Shown one piece after another: positions 11,810 through 17,286 of a DNA stretch of 30,632 nucleotides. The notes below the pieces were generated by a model. That model was not told where the DNA came from. It made no database searches and saw nothing but the letters and a program-made list of their open reading frames with translations. The stretch lies in IMG/VR virus record IMGVR_UViG_3300034355_000842, positions 1-30,632 of that record; one strand, given 5' to 3'. Every line of letters starts with the position of its first letter. The first letter of the stretch is position 1. Both the position numbers and the translations under genes were made by a program. The stretch comes from a virus.

Positions 11810-12511
11810 ATGTTTAAACCAACTTATCTTTATGTTAAGACCCATAATAAAACAGGGTTGAAGTATTTTGGAAAAACCGTTTCGAAAGATCCGCAAAAAT
11901 ATCAAGGTTCTGGAAGTTATTGGAAAAAACATATTAAAAAACACGGTTACGATGTAACTACGGAAATAATTGGGCTCTTTAATGATGAAAAAGAATGTAA
12001 AAAAGTTTCTACGAAGTTTAGTTCAGAAAACGATATTGTTAAATCTAAAAAATGGGCAAATCTAAAAGAAGAAACATTAGATGGCGGTTGGGACCATATA
12101 GGTAAAGATCATTTTACGCATCAATATCCGCATTTAAAAGATATGAATTCAAAACTTTTAGAAAAAAGAAAAAGCGATGAAAATTTTGATGCGGAATATA
12201 AAAAAGCAATATCAAGAGGGATAAACAATAAATCTGAAGAAGAAAGACGAGATTGGAATAAAAAAATATACGAGAGTAAAGTAAAGAATAATTCTTTTAG
12301 TGCAGATCATCTACAATCGCAAGAAGTTATACAAAAACGAAATACAACATTTAAATTGATTGGACACCAAAAGGGCGAAAAAAATTCTCAATATGGAACT
12401 TGTTGGGTTTGGTGTGAAAAAGAAGGTAATAAAAAAATAAAGAAAGAATTATTACAAGAATACTTGAATAAAGGTTGGGAAAAGAAATATATTCCAGGAT
12501 ATAACAAATAG
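11810..12511 (+). CDS. GIY-YIG-type free-standing homing endonuclease (233 aa)
   Basis: The N-terminus (TYLYVKTHNKTGLKYFGKT, then YQGSGSYWKKHIKKHG) matches the GIY-YIG variant found in T4-like phages, in which YLY and KYFGKT form the two GIY-YIG strands and KGSGxYW is conserved. A Lys-rich middle follows, and a C-terminal HQKGEKNSQYGTCWVW segment typical of the DNA-binding end of these enzymes. It inserts between tRNA-Ser(TGA) and tRNA-Ser(GGA); its TAG stop shares two bases with the next tRNA. Own late promoter. Strongly AT-rich compared with the tRNAs. The long upstream frame through two tRNAs is not coding. Confidence 0.88.
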   Translation: MFKPTYLYVKTHNKTGLKYFGKTVSKDPQKYQGSGSYWKKHIKKHGYDVTTEIIGLFNDEKECKKVSTKFSSENDIVKSKKWANLKEETLDGGWDHIGKDHFTHQYPHLKDMNSKLLEKRKSDENFDAEYKKAISRGINNKSEEERRDWNKKIYESKVKNNSFSADHLQSQEVIQKRNTTFKLIGHQKGEKNSQYGTCWVWCEKEGNKKIKKELLQEYLNKGWEKKYIPGYNK

Positions 12512-12596
12512 AAGATAATATCAGATGGTTCTGATACCTGCTTGGAAAGCAGTGTGATCCGAAAGGGTTGCAGTTCAATTCTGCTGTCTTCTGCCA
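12510..12596 (+). tRNA. tRNA-Ser(GGA)
   Basis: Acceptor AGAAGAT with GTCTTCT; anticodon arm CCTGC-TTGGAAA-GCAGT gives GGA; long variable arm; T-arm GCAGTTCAATTCTGC. Encodes CCA. Its first two bases are also the endonuclease stop codon. Confidence 0.93.
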
Positions 12597-12642
12597 AATT
12601 TATATTTAAATAAATAAATATTTATTTTTACGGAACAAATAA

Positions 12643-12879
12643 ATGAAAACGTATAAAGAGTTTATAGAAAATATTTTTGAATCCAAAAATAGTATTCCAG
12701 TTGATAAAGGAGTTCTCCACACTAGAGATAGTTTATCTAATAAAGTACAAAAATTTGCCCCGGAAACCACCGACGATGAAAAATGGAACAAAGTTAAAGC
12801 AATAGAACATTTGAGAAAAGGGAATATGTTAACAGCAAAATATTATTTACATAAAATTGGAATCAAAGATAAAATTTGA
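12643..12879 (+). CDS. Internal head protein candidate with T4-like capsid-targeting peptide (78 aa)
   Basis: The N-terminus MKTYKEFIENIFES is close to the T4 capsid-targeting sequence (MKTYQEFIAEA of the IP proteins). T4 prohead protease gp21 cuts after (I/L)-x-E, and here I-F-E is followed by Ser. The remaining peptide of about 65 residues is basic and polar (TRDSLSNKVQKFAPE ... KAIEHLRKGNMLTAKYYLHKIG), suitable for packaging with DNA and injection. Seen: the peptide and site. Inferred: packaging and delivery into the host. It is oddly placed inside the tRNA array, after tRNA-Ser(GGA), in very AT-rich surroundings. Confidence 0.78.
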   Translation: MKTYKEFIENIFESKNSIPVDKGVLHTRDSLSNKVQKFAPETTDDEKWNKVKAIEHLRKGNMLTAKYYLHKIGIKDKI

Positions 12880-12880
12880 C

Positions 12881-12908
12881 TTTACTTTTTGTAAAAACGT
12901 AGTAAGAT
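12881..12908 (+). promoter_or_regulatory. Promoter within tRNA array
   Basis: TTTACT-N16-TAAGAT, directly after the 12643 gene and 16 bases before tRNA-Ser(GCT). No boxA visible. Confidence 0.72.
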
Positions 12909-12923
12909 ATAAAAATAGTCAAT

Positions 12924-13009
12924 GGAAAGTGAACCAGTCGGGGTGCTGGGACTACCTGCTAAGTAGATCGTACCTGCCAAGGTATTTGGATCGAGACCAA
13001 CGCTTTCCG
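12924..13009 (+). tRNA. tRNA-Ser(GCT), no encoded CCA
   Basis: Acceptor GGAAAGT with GCTTTCC; D-arm CCAG/CTGG; anticodon loop CTGCTAA gives GCT; variable arm TACC/GGTA; T-stem TTGG/CCAA with atypical loop ATCGAGA. Ends G-AAA. Confidence 0.88.
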
Positions 13010-13018
13010 AAATTTAAC

Positions 13019-13101
13019 AGCGATGTGGTGGAATGCATACACGTTAGTCTTAGAAACTAATGCCTTCGGGATTGAGAGTTCAAGTCTCTCCATCGCTACC
13101 A
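13019..13101 (+). tRNA. tRNA-Leu(TAG)
   Basis: Acceptor AGCGATG with CATCGCT; anticodon arm TTAGT-CTTAGAA-ACTAA; variable arm TGCCTTCGGGA; T-arm GAGAGTTCAAGTCTCTC. Encodes CCA. Confidence 0.95.
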
Positions 13102-13108
13102 ATTTATT

Positions 13109-13180
13109 GCTCCTATAGTAGAAATGGTAGAACACATTCTTGGTAAGAATGAGGCGCAGGATCGTAACCTGCTAGGAGCT
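13109..13180 (+). tRNA. tRNA-Thr(GGT), no encoded CCA
   Basis: Acceptor GCTCCTA with TAGGAGC; anticodon arm CATTC-TTGGTAA-GAATG gives GGT; T-arm GCAGGATCGTAACCTGC. Ends T-AAA. Confidence 0.92.
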
Positions 13181-13191
13181 AAAAATTTAAT

Positions 13192-13265
13192 GTGCGCGTG
13201 ACCGAATGATTAGGTAGTTGGCTGCAACCCTTCTTATGCAGGTTTGAGTCCTGTCGCGCACTCCA
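13192..13265 (+). tRNA. tRNA-Cys(GCA)
   Basis: Acceptor GTGCGCG with CGCGCAC, discriminator T as usual for Cys, CCA encoded. Loop CTGCAAC gives GCA. The anticodon stem is poor: only the two G-C pairs next to the loop form, plus an outer one. Confidence 0.85.
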
Positions 13266-13271
13266 AGTTAT

Positions 13272-13349
13272 CTGGATGTAGCTCAGTTTGGTCAGAGTTC
13301 TCGGTTTGGAACCGAGTTGTCGCAGGTTCGAATCCTGCCATCCAGACCA
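13272..13349 (+). tRNA. tRNA-Pro(TGG), first copy
   Basis: Acceptor CTGGATG with CATCCAG; anticodon arm CTCGG-TTTGGAA-CCGAG; canonical T-arm GCAGGTTCGAATCCTGC. Encodes CCA. A second, different Pro(TGG) is at 17,194. Confidence 0.95.
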
Positions 13350-13486
13350 ATTTTAAATCTGAAGAAGATAGCACAACCGATAGACCTTGAAGGTTAGTGT
13401 ATAAGCAGTGGGTGGGGTCAATAAATACCACCTTGATCGTGGTTCTCGTATGAGATAGGATAAAATCCTCTGGCGACGATCCTCAA
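13350..13486 (+). ncRNA. Structured non-tRNA unit H
   Basis: Contains GGTGG/CCACC around a 12-base loop, then GATCGT/ACGATC enclosing two hairpins (TCTC-GTAT-GAGA and AGGAT-AAA-ATCCT). The stretch GTGGTTCTC followed by GGATAAA also occurs in unit B at 14,070-14,100. No complete tRNA fold found; it could be a decayed tRNA pair or a separate RNA. Confidence 0.4.
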
Positions 13487-13494
13487 AAAAGTGC

Positions 13495-13522
13495 TTTACT
13501 TTTTAAATTAAGTAAGTATAAT
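13495..13522 (+). promoter_or_regulatory. Promoter of second boxA-tRNA unit
   Basis: TTTACT-N16-TATAAT, followed by boxA and tRNA-Leu(TAA). Confidence 0.85.
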
Positions 13523-13540
13523 AGTTCTATAGTTTGGAAC

Positions 13541-13551
13541 TGCTCTTTAAA
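13541..13551 (+). promoter_or_regulatory. Second boxA-like element
   Basis: TGCTCTTTAAA about 19 bases after the -10 and 16 bases before tRNA-Leu(TAA). Same position and core as the copy at 11,144. Confidence 0.66.
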
Positions 13552-13566
13552 AAGTTGAAAAATAAT

Positions 13567-13651
13567 GGTTGCGTGGTGGAACTGGTATACACAAGTGCCT
13601 TAAGAGCATTTGCCTTCGGGATTGAGAGTTCGAGTCTCTCCGCAACTACCA
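13567..13651 (+). tRNA. tRNA-Leu(TAA)
   Basis: Acceptor GGTTGCG with CGCAACT; anticodon arm AGTGC-CTTAAGA-GCATT; the variable and T-arm are nearly identical to tRNA-Leu(TAG), suggesting duplication. Encodes CCA. Confidence 0.94.
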
Positions 13652-13659
13652 ATTTTAAT

Positions 13660-13735
13660 GCACCGTTCGTCTAGTGGTTTAGGATTCCAGATTTTCACTC
13701 TGGGGAGAAGGTTTCGAATACCTTACGGTGTACCA
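13660..13735 (+). tRNA. tRNA-Glu(TTC)
   Basis: Acceptor GCACCGT with ACGGTGT; anticodon arm CCAGA-TTTTCAC-TCTGG gives TTC; encodes CCA. Confidence 0.94.
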
Positions 13736-13741
13736 ATTTAT

Positions 13742-13817
13742 AGCGGGATAGTTCAGAGGTAGAATGCGAGTCTCATAAGCTCGTGGTCGGTGCGTTCGAA
13801 TCCACCTCCCGCTACCA
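13742..13817 (+). tRNA. tRNA with CAT anticodon, copy 1 (Met-type)
   Basis: Acceptor AGCGGGA with TCCCGCT; anticodon arm CGAGT-CTCATAA-GCTCG; encodes CCA. Three CAT tRNAs are present; which are Met, initiator or lysidine-Ile cannot be settled by eye. Confidence 0.9.
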
Positions 13818-13819
13818 AA

Positions 13820-13935
13820 CATAATGATAGGAAATATCATTTGACTGATGGAAAGACATCTAGGTGTTACCCCGAAATTGGTAAACAATGTGTTGAACCG
13901 AGCATTGCTCCTACTTGTATAAGTATCGGTTCAAT
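13820..13935 (+). ncRNA. Hairpin-rich spacer, unit F
   Basis: Four hairpins in a row: ATGATA/TATCAT, GATG-GAAAGA-CATC, TTACC/GGTAA, and TTGAACCGA/TCGGTTCAA enclosing TACTT-GTAT-AAGTA. Fragments such as CCGAAATTGGTAAAC look like a D-arm and GGTTCAA like a T-loop, so this may be a decayed tRNA. It leads directly into unit E. Confidence 0.4.
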
Positions 13936-14035
13936 TATATAAAAACGCATTTTGCGACTGATCATCGAGTAGTTTGGATAACAGTCTGTATTACGGACGA
14001 GTTGGTTCGATTCCAATTAAATGCGTTTCTATATA
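13936..14035 (+). ncRNA. Unit E: tRNA-like RNA with 17-bp AU-rich closing helix
   Basis: The ends pair over 17 bases with one mismatch (TATATAAAAACGCATTT). The 3' part is tRNA-like: T-arm GTTGGTTCGATTCCAAT adjoins the closing stem, and an anticodon-like hairpin GTCT-GTATTAC-GGAC precedes it. Between acceptor and D-like region there is an extra GCGACTGATCAT. No CCA. Possibly a highly divergent tRNA (anticodon would read ATT), or a tRNA-derived RNA. Confidence 0.5.
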
Positions 14036-14126
14036 ATGAGATAAGACGACTAATAAGCATTTTAGCACGTGGTTCTCCATTGTGAAGTGGATAAAGGATA
14101 CAATCTAGGATTGTTATCTCATTATA
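14032..14126 (+). ncRNA. Unit B: RNA closed by a 13-bp helix
   Basis: TATAATGAGATAA pairs perfectly with TTATCTCATTATA; the 5' arm shares four bases with the end of unit E. Inside: a GACGACT start, CTAA/TTAG hairpin, CAC-TGG/CCA-GTG hairpin and ACAATC-TAG-GATTGT, with a competing upstream ATTGT partner. Partly similar to unit H. No T-arm and no CCA. Confidence 0.5.
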
Positions 14127-14130
14127 CGAT

Positions 14131-14230
14131 TTATAAGATAGGATATTCAACGGGACCGTAACTCCCGGTTATCTGACAATAGCGAGTATCTTGTGTCAGC
14201 AAGTTTAGGATTGAATGTTCTATCTTATAT
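14131..14230 (+). ncRNA. Unit C: RNA closed by an interrupted 16-bp helix
   Basis: TATAAGATAG plus ATTCAA pair with TTGAAT plus CTATCTTATA around a three-base internal loop. Inside are CGGGA-CCGTAAC-TCCCG, whose loop resembles the tRNA-Tyr loop CTGTAAC at 14,352, and CTGACA/TGTCAG. Together they give a three-way junction. No CCA or normal T-arm. Confidence 0.5.
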
Positions 14231-14343
14231 AAAAATATACTATAGAAGCGACTCATTGATAGTGCATCTATGTTACTGAGGAACCAGACCGTGCTAGGAG
14301 GCTTGAAAAAGTCGAGGATCTGTGATAGTATATTTTTATATAA
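14225..14343 (+). ncRNA. Unit D: RNA closed by a perfect 19-bp helix
   Basis: TTATATAAAAATATACTAT pairs without error with the 3' end. Inside, after GCGACTC, lie ATAG/CTAT within ACTCA/TGAG-like pairing, and CAGA/TCTG around GGCTT-GAAA-AAGTC, a GNRA-capped stem. The 5' arm shares bases with the end of unit C. Ends 8 bases before tRNA-Tyr. Confidence 0.52.
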
Positions 14344-14351
14344 AGAGTTTT

Positions 14352-14433
14352 GGATGAGATGCTCTAATGGTAGGGCAGCGGACTGTAACCCCGTGGCTTC
14401 GGCAAGTTGGTTCGATTCCAACCTCATCCACCA
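14352..14433 (+). tRNA. tRNA-Tyr(GTA)
   Basis: Acceptor GGATGAG with CTCATCC; loop CTGTAAC gives GTA; the variable arm GGCTTCGGC is class II-like as usual for bacterial Tyr. Encodes CCA. The anticodon stem has one mismatch. Confidence 0.92.
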
Positions 14434-14439
14434 AATTCT

Positions 14440-14516
14440 GCCCGTCAAGCATAAGTGGTATATGCGTCCGACTCATAATCGGGGGAAAGTTGGTTCGAAT
14501 CCAATGGCGGGCACCA
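14440..14516 (+). tRNA. tRNA with CAT anticodon, copy 2 (Ile2-like)
   Basis: Acceptor GCCCGTC with GGCGGGC; anticodon arm CCGA-CTCATAA-TCGG resembles the lysidine-type tRNA-Ile of E. coli and T4. Encodes CCA. Ile identity is inference. Confidence 0.9.
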
Positions 14517-14536
14517 GAAAGTTTAAGAATATATTG

Positions 14537-14619
14537 CGGGGATGTATCTCAACGGTCTTCTAAACCGTCGTTAACCGAGTAATTGGAGTATGCAGGTTCG
14601 AGTCCTGTCTTCCCCGCAA
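14537..14619 (+). tRNA. tRNA-Arg(TCT) lacking a D-arm, extended acceptor
   Basis: Acceptor GCGGGGA with TCCCCGC is extended outward by AATATATT pairing with AATATATT, 15 bp in all. Anticodon arm ACGGT-CTTCTAA-ACCGT and T-arm GCAGGTTCGAGTCCTGT are perfect. Only nine bases separate acceptor and anticodon stem, so there is no D-arm; instead 23 bases, including CGAGTAATTGGAGTA, lie between anticodon and T-arm. No CCA. Directly upstream of a homing endonuclease. Confidence 0.75.
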
Positions 14620-14641
14620 TATATTTTTGGTAGAGAAAAAA

Positions 14642-15421
14642 ATGTCTAGGAAATTAAAAAATGCTATTCCGTCATCAAAAAGTTTAGTTTGTTGTTTGAA
14701 ATGTAAATCAACAGTTACTTCTATAAATTTTTCAAAACATTATGATAGTAAATTATGTAATGGTGGTGGAAAATTTAAAATAGAAAATCTTATTAACTGT
14801 AAGTATTGTGATTTATCGTTTGTTGGATTTTCCGCCACCAAAAAAGCGAGTCATTCAAGATGGTGTGAATTTAACCCAAGATCAAAAATTGATAAAGAAA
14901 ATCTAGCAAAGAGAAAGAATCTTTATCCAATAAAAGATAAAGATTCTTGGAAAAATTCTATTTCTGATGCCCATAAGCGAGGTTGCTATTCTAATTCCAC
15001 AGAAAAAGGGTTACAAACTAAAATAAAGAACGGAACTTTATACCCAACAGAAGAAACAAAGAAAAAGATAAGCATTGCTGCACAAAATTCTGAACACCAA
15101 AGGGTTTGTAAAAAATCGCATAAATTTGTTGATAAAATAGGAAGAGAATTTATATTTGATTCTTCTTGGGAAGATGCCTTAGCAATAAGGTTGGACGAAT
15201 TAAGTATTGATTGGATAAGACCACCTCCAATCAAATATACGTTAAACGGAAAAAGTAAAAATTATTTTCCTGATTTTTATCTTCCTGGATTTAATCTTTA
15301 TCTTGATCCTAAGAATTCTTATTGTATAAAAGTTCAGAAAGAAAAAATAGAAATAGTATCTAAACAAATAAATTTATTGATATTGGAGTCTCTACAAGAT
15401 TGTAAAAATTTTACAATATAA
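14642..15421 (+). CDS. PD-(D/E)XK (Vsr/EDxHD-like) homing endonuclease (259 aa)
   Basis: N-terminal region with two C-x2-C groups (CCLKCKSTVT, CKYCDLSF, each followed by His/Cys), likely zinc-ribbon DNA-binding modules, then a helical linker with TKKKISIAAQ (NUMOD3-like). C-terminal domain: FDSSWEDALAIRLDEL, WIRPPPIKY, YFPDFYLPGFNLYLDPKNSYC, the E...PD...DxK order of phage Vsr-type homing nucleases. The start is the ATG at 14,642; the upstream in-frame TTG is not needed. It lies between tRNA-Arg(TCT) and tRNA-Lys, both abnormal. AT-rich. Confidence 0.85.
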   Translation: MSRKLKNAIPSSKSLVCCLKCKSTVTSINFSKHYDSKLCNGGGKFKIENLINCKYCDLSFVGFSATKKASHSRWCEFNPRSKIDKENLAKRKNLYPIKDKDSWKNSISDAHKRGCYSNSTEKGLQTKIKNGTLYPTEETKKKISIAAQNSEHQRVCKKSHKFVDKIGREFIFDSSWEDALAIRLDELSIDWIRPPPIKYTLNGKSKNYFPDFYLPGFNLYLDPKNSYCIKVQKEKIEIVSKQINLLILESLQDCKNFTI

Positions 15422-15433
15422 TAAAAGAATATT

Positions 15434-15462
15434 GGATATAATCGTAAAGTCTAGAAATATAA
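15434..15462 (+). promoter_or_regulatory. Anticodon-masking leader of tRNA-Lys
   Basis: GGATATAATCG is the exact complement of 15,507-15,517 in the tRNA variable loop, and AAAGTCTAG of 15,490-15,498 in the anticodon stem and loop. Both helices nest in one fold, leaving 8 bases bulged. In the unprocessed RNA this would occlude the anticodon. Confidence 0.6.
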
Positions 15463-15547
15463 GGGGCGGACGCCGAATTGGTTGCGGCACTAGACTTTTA
15501 ATCTAGCGATTATATCCGAGTGGGTTCGAATCCCACTCGCCCCACCA
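15463..15547 (+). tRNA. tRNA-Lys(TTT) with variable-loop insert
   Basis: Acceptor GGGGCGG with TCGCCCC; anticodon arm CTAGA-CTTTTAA-TCTAG; T-arm GTGGGTTCGAATCCCAC; CCA encoded. The variable loop is 13 bases (CGATTATATCCGA) where Lys normally has five, and 11 of them are complementary to the 5' leader. Confidence 0.92.
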
Positions 15548-15678
15548 ATTTGTGTTGCAACTAATGTCGGTAACGCCCTTCCTCCGACTTAAAATGACTG
15601 ATAAGTATGTTAAATAATTGCCTCGACGCAACGAGGTGGATGGTTGACCAATGCTTAAAGGTAATAGGGTAACAAATT
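15548..15678 (+). ncRNA. Structured non-tRNA unit G
   Basis: ATTTGT pairs with ACAAAT at the ends. Inside are GTCGG/CCGAC and CCTCG-ACGCAA-CGAGG hairpins and GACTGATAAG, echoing GACTGAT in units E and F. It fills the gap between tRNA-Lys and tRNA-Ile. Function unknown. Confidence 0.42.
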
Positions 15679-15679
15679 T

Positions 15680-15753
15680 GCTTCTATAATTCAAAGGTAG
15701 AATACCGAACTGATAATTCGGAAACGATGGATCGATACCATCTAGGAGCACCA
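15680..15753 (+). tRNA. tRNA-Ile(GAT)
   Basis: Acceptor GCTTCTA with TAGGAGC; anticodon arm CCGAA-CTGATAA-TTCGG gives GAT; T-arm GATGGATCGATACCATC. Encodes CCA. Confidence 0.94.
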
Positions 15754-15778
15754 AATAAAAATCGCCCCGAAGGGCGAT
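15754..15778 (-). terminator. Terminator of the tail-collar gene
   Basis: ATCGCCC-CGAA-GGGCGAT; on the minus strand the stem is followed by TTTTTATTT. It has no U-tract on the plus strand. Confidence 0.85.
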
Positions 15779-15783
15779 GGGTA

Positions 15784-16041
15784 TTAGAAGAAGTCTGGAT
15801 ATAAACCGTTGATACAAATCAAGTATCTTGGATTATTTCCCCAATCTGGAATTGTGTTGTTTTTTGGACGTAAATCTGGGAGCTTAAAGTTATGAATACC
15901 GTCTCCCCCATAAACAGATCCGATAATAGAATATAATGCTTGATGATCGTTTATTGATAATGTTTGACCTTCGCAAAACATAAAATTGTTTGGGCAACGA
16001 TAACCAGCGAACATTTTAATAACGCCAATAAATTCTTCCAT
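15784..16041 (-). CDS. Tail-collar domain protein (85 aa)
   Basis: FIGVIKMFAGYRCPNNFMFCEGQTLSINDHQALYSIIGSVYGGDGIHNFKLPDLR is a textbook phage tail-collar domain (MdpB/gp12 type: F-x-G-x-x-x-P-x-G-W/F-xx-C-x-G ... G-G-x-G-x-x-x-F-x-L-P-D-L-R). It is nearly the whole protein, far shorter than fibre proteins. It sits alone on the opposite strand inside the tRNA array, with its own ribosome site (TTGAGGTTACT) and terminator, so it looks like an inserted unit. It may decorate or cap a tail fibre, or be a remnant. Confidence 0.9.
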   Translation of the reverse strand: MEEFIGVIKMFAGYRCPNNFMFCEGQTLSINDHQALYSIIGSVYGGDGIHNFKLPDLRPKNNTIPDWGNNPRYLICINGLYPDFF

Positions 16042-16071
16042 AGTAACCTCAATGTTAAAAAAATGTATTTA

Positions 16072-16145
16072 GGCGATATAGTTTAGTGATAGAACAAGAG
16101 ATTCATATCCTCTGAGCAGAAGTTTGATTCTTCTTATCGCCACCA
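16072..16145 (+). tRNA. tRNA with CAT anticodon, copy 3
   Basis: Acceptor GGCGATA with TATCGCC; anticodon region AGAG-ATTCATATC-CTCT with loop TTCATAT; encodes CCA. Loop bases 37-38 differ from the other CAT copies. Identity (Met or initiator) unresolved. Confidence 0.88.
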
Positions 16146-16154
16146 AAGAGTTAT

Positions 16155-16229
16155 GGTTCCATAGTGTAGTGGTCTGCACGATGCCCTGTCAAGGCATAAG
16201 TCCGGGATCGTTCCCCGGTGGAACCGCCA
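16155..16229 (+). tRNA. tRNA-Asp(GTC)
   Basis: Acceptor GGTTCCA with TGGAACC, G discriminator, CCA; anticodon arm ATGCC-CTGTCAA-GGCAT gives GTC. Confidence 0.95.
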
Positions 16230-16242
16230 ATTTAAAAACTAC

Positions 16243-16271
16243 TTTACATTTATTAGGTTGTGTAGTAAAAT
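16243..16271 (+). promoter_or_regulatory. Promoter before tRNA-Thr(TGT)
   Basis: TTTACA-N17-TAAAAT, ten bases upstream of the tRNA 5' end. No boxA. Confidence 0.68.
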
Positions 16272-16280
16272 AAAAAAACT

Positions 16281-16355
16281 GCCTCTAAAACATTGTTAGT
16301 GATGTACCTGATTTGTACTCAGGATAACTCGGCGCAACTCCGGGTGGAGGCTCCA
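16281..16355 (+). tRNA. tRNA-Thr(TGT)
   Basis: Acceptor GCCTCTA with TGGAGGC; anticodon arm CCTGA-TTTGTAC-TCAGG gives TGT; CCA encoded. The T-loop CGCAACT lacks the usual TTC-R-A. Confidence 0.88.
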
Positions 16356-16372
16356 TTTTAAATAAAAATATT

Positions 16373-16942
16373 ATGAAAATTACACATCAAAATATAATGT
16401 TAATTGAAAATTGGTTGACCCGAAATAATAAACAAATAAATTTGGGTGATGATTTTGTTAGAGAAGTTTATCAAGAAGTTTTAGAAAAAATATTTAAAAT
16501 TAAAGATACCGAATCGTTAAAAACTAGAAAAAGAGCGTATAGGTTACAATATGATTATGTCAGAAGAGACTTACTAAAGATTAAGTATAAATGGAACAAT
16601 AATTCTTCAACTGGTATAAAAGAGGGATTTGTTTATGCAATTGGTAATCCTGCTTGGAAAGATTATGTAAAGATTGGATCTGCTATTGATGTAATGGATA
16701 GATTAAAATCTTACCAAACAAGTTCGCCTCATAGAGATTATTATTTAATAGATTATTATTTTTCTCATAATAGATTGTTAGAAGAATCTAATCTACATAA
16801 AACTTTTGATGAAAGAAATTCTGAGTGGTGTAAAGTTTCCGAAAAAGAAATAAAAGAAAAATTCAAAAATTTGAAAAATATTAATGGGATAGAAGTTCTA
16901 CAAGAAAAACTTACAGAACAAAAGAAAAGAAAAGAATATTGA
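16373..16942 (+). CDS. T5orf172/MUG113-type GIY-YIG nuclease (189 aa)
   Basis: C-terminal part GFVYAIGNPAWKDYVKIGSAIDVMDRLKSYQTSSP ... LEESNLHKTFDERNSEWCKVS is the T5orf172 form of the GIY-YIG fold (VYA/VKIG strands, R-L-K, E, and a final W-C/F). The N-terminal 80 residues are helical and basic and may bind DNA. It lies between tRNA-Thr(TGT) and tRNA-Asn. No late promoter core seen. A mobile endonuclease is the best reading; activity is unproven. Confidence 0.85.
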   Translation: MKITHQNIMLIENWLTRNNKQINLGDDFVREVYQEVLEKIFKIKDTESLKTRKRAYRLQYDYVRRDLLKIKYKWNNNSSTGIKEGFVYAIGNPAWKDYVKIGSAIDVMDRLKSYQTSSPHRDYYLIDYYFSHNRLLEESNLHKTFDERNSEWCKVSEKEIKEKFKNLKNINGIEVLQEKLTEQKKRKEY

Positions 16943-17023
16943 TAGAACACATACAAGAAGTAAAAATAAATAAACATAAAGTAGATTATAATAGATTTTC
17001 TTCTATATAAGTAAAAGTTTAAT

Positions 17024-17101
17024 TCCCAGTTAGCAATCATGGTGAATGCGCTCCGCTGTTAACGGAGAACGAGGCAGGATCGTTACCTGCACTGGGAGCC
17101 A
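17024..17101 (+). tRNA. tRNA-Asn(GTT)
   Basis: Acceptor TCCCAGT with ACTGGGA; anticodon arm CTCCG-CTGTTAA-CGGAG gives GTT; T-arm GCAGGATCGTTACCTGC; CCA encoded. Confidence 0.94.
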
Positions 17102-17107
17102 ATTTAA

Positions 17108-17186
17108 GGGGAATGGGACTGCTAGTGGTGGTCGCCTCGCTTGCACCGAGGATAACAGATCGGTTAGAATCCGATATTCTCCACCA
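17108..17186 (+). tRNA. tRNA-Ala(TGC)
   Basis: Acceptor GGGGAAT with ATTCTCC; anticodon arm CCTCG-CTTGCAC-CGAGG gives TGC; CCA encoded. Slightly long D-region. Confidence 0.92.
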
Positions 17187-17193
17187 ATTTATT

Positions 17194-17269
17194 CCGGGTT
17201 TAGCTGAGGTTGGTTTAGCACTGCGTTTGGGACGCAGGGACGGGAGTTCGAATCTCTCAATCCGGACCA
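17194..17269 (+). tRNA. tRNA-Pro(TGG), second copy
   Basis: Acceptor CCGGGTT with AATCCGG; anticodon arm CTGCG-TTTGGGA-CGCAG; CCA encoded. Differs from the copy at 13,272 in acceptor and anticodon stem, so not a recent duplicate. Confidence 0.93.
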
Positions 17270-17286
17270 ATTTATTAGAGTATATT

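Noticed and set aside
14032-14126. Unit B as an amber-suppressor tRNA (CTA within ACAATCTAGGATTGT)
   Set aside because: With U33 before CTA the anticodon stem has mismatches next to the loop, and no T-arm or CCA is present.
13234-17270. Frames of 60-100 codons on either strand through the tRNA genes
   Set aside because: They are readings of tRNA sequence; no ribosome sites and no protein-like composition.
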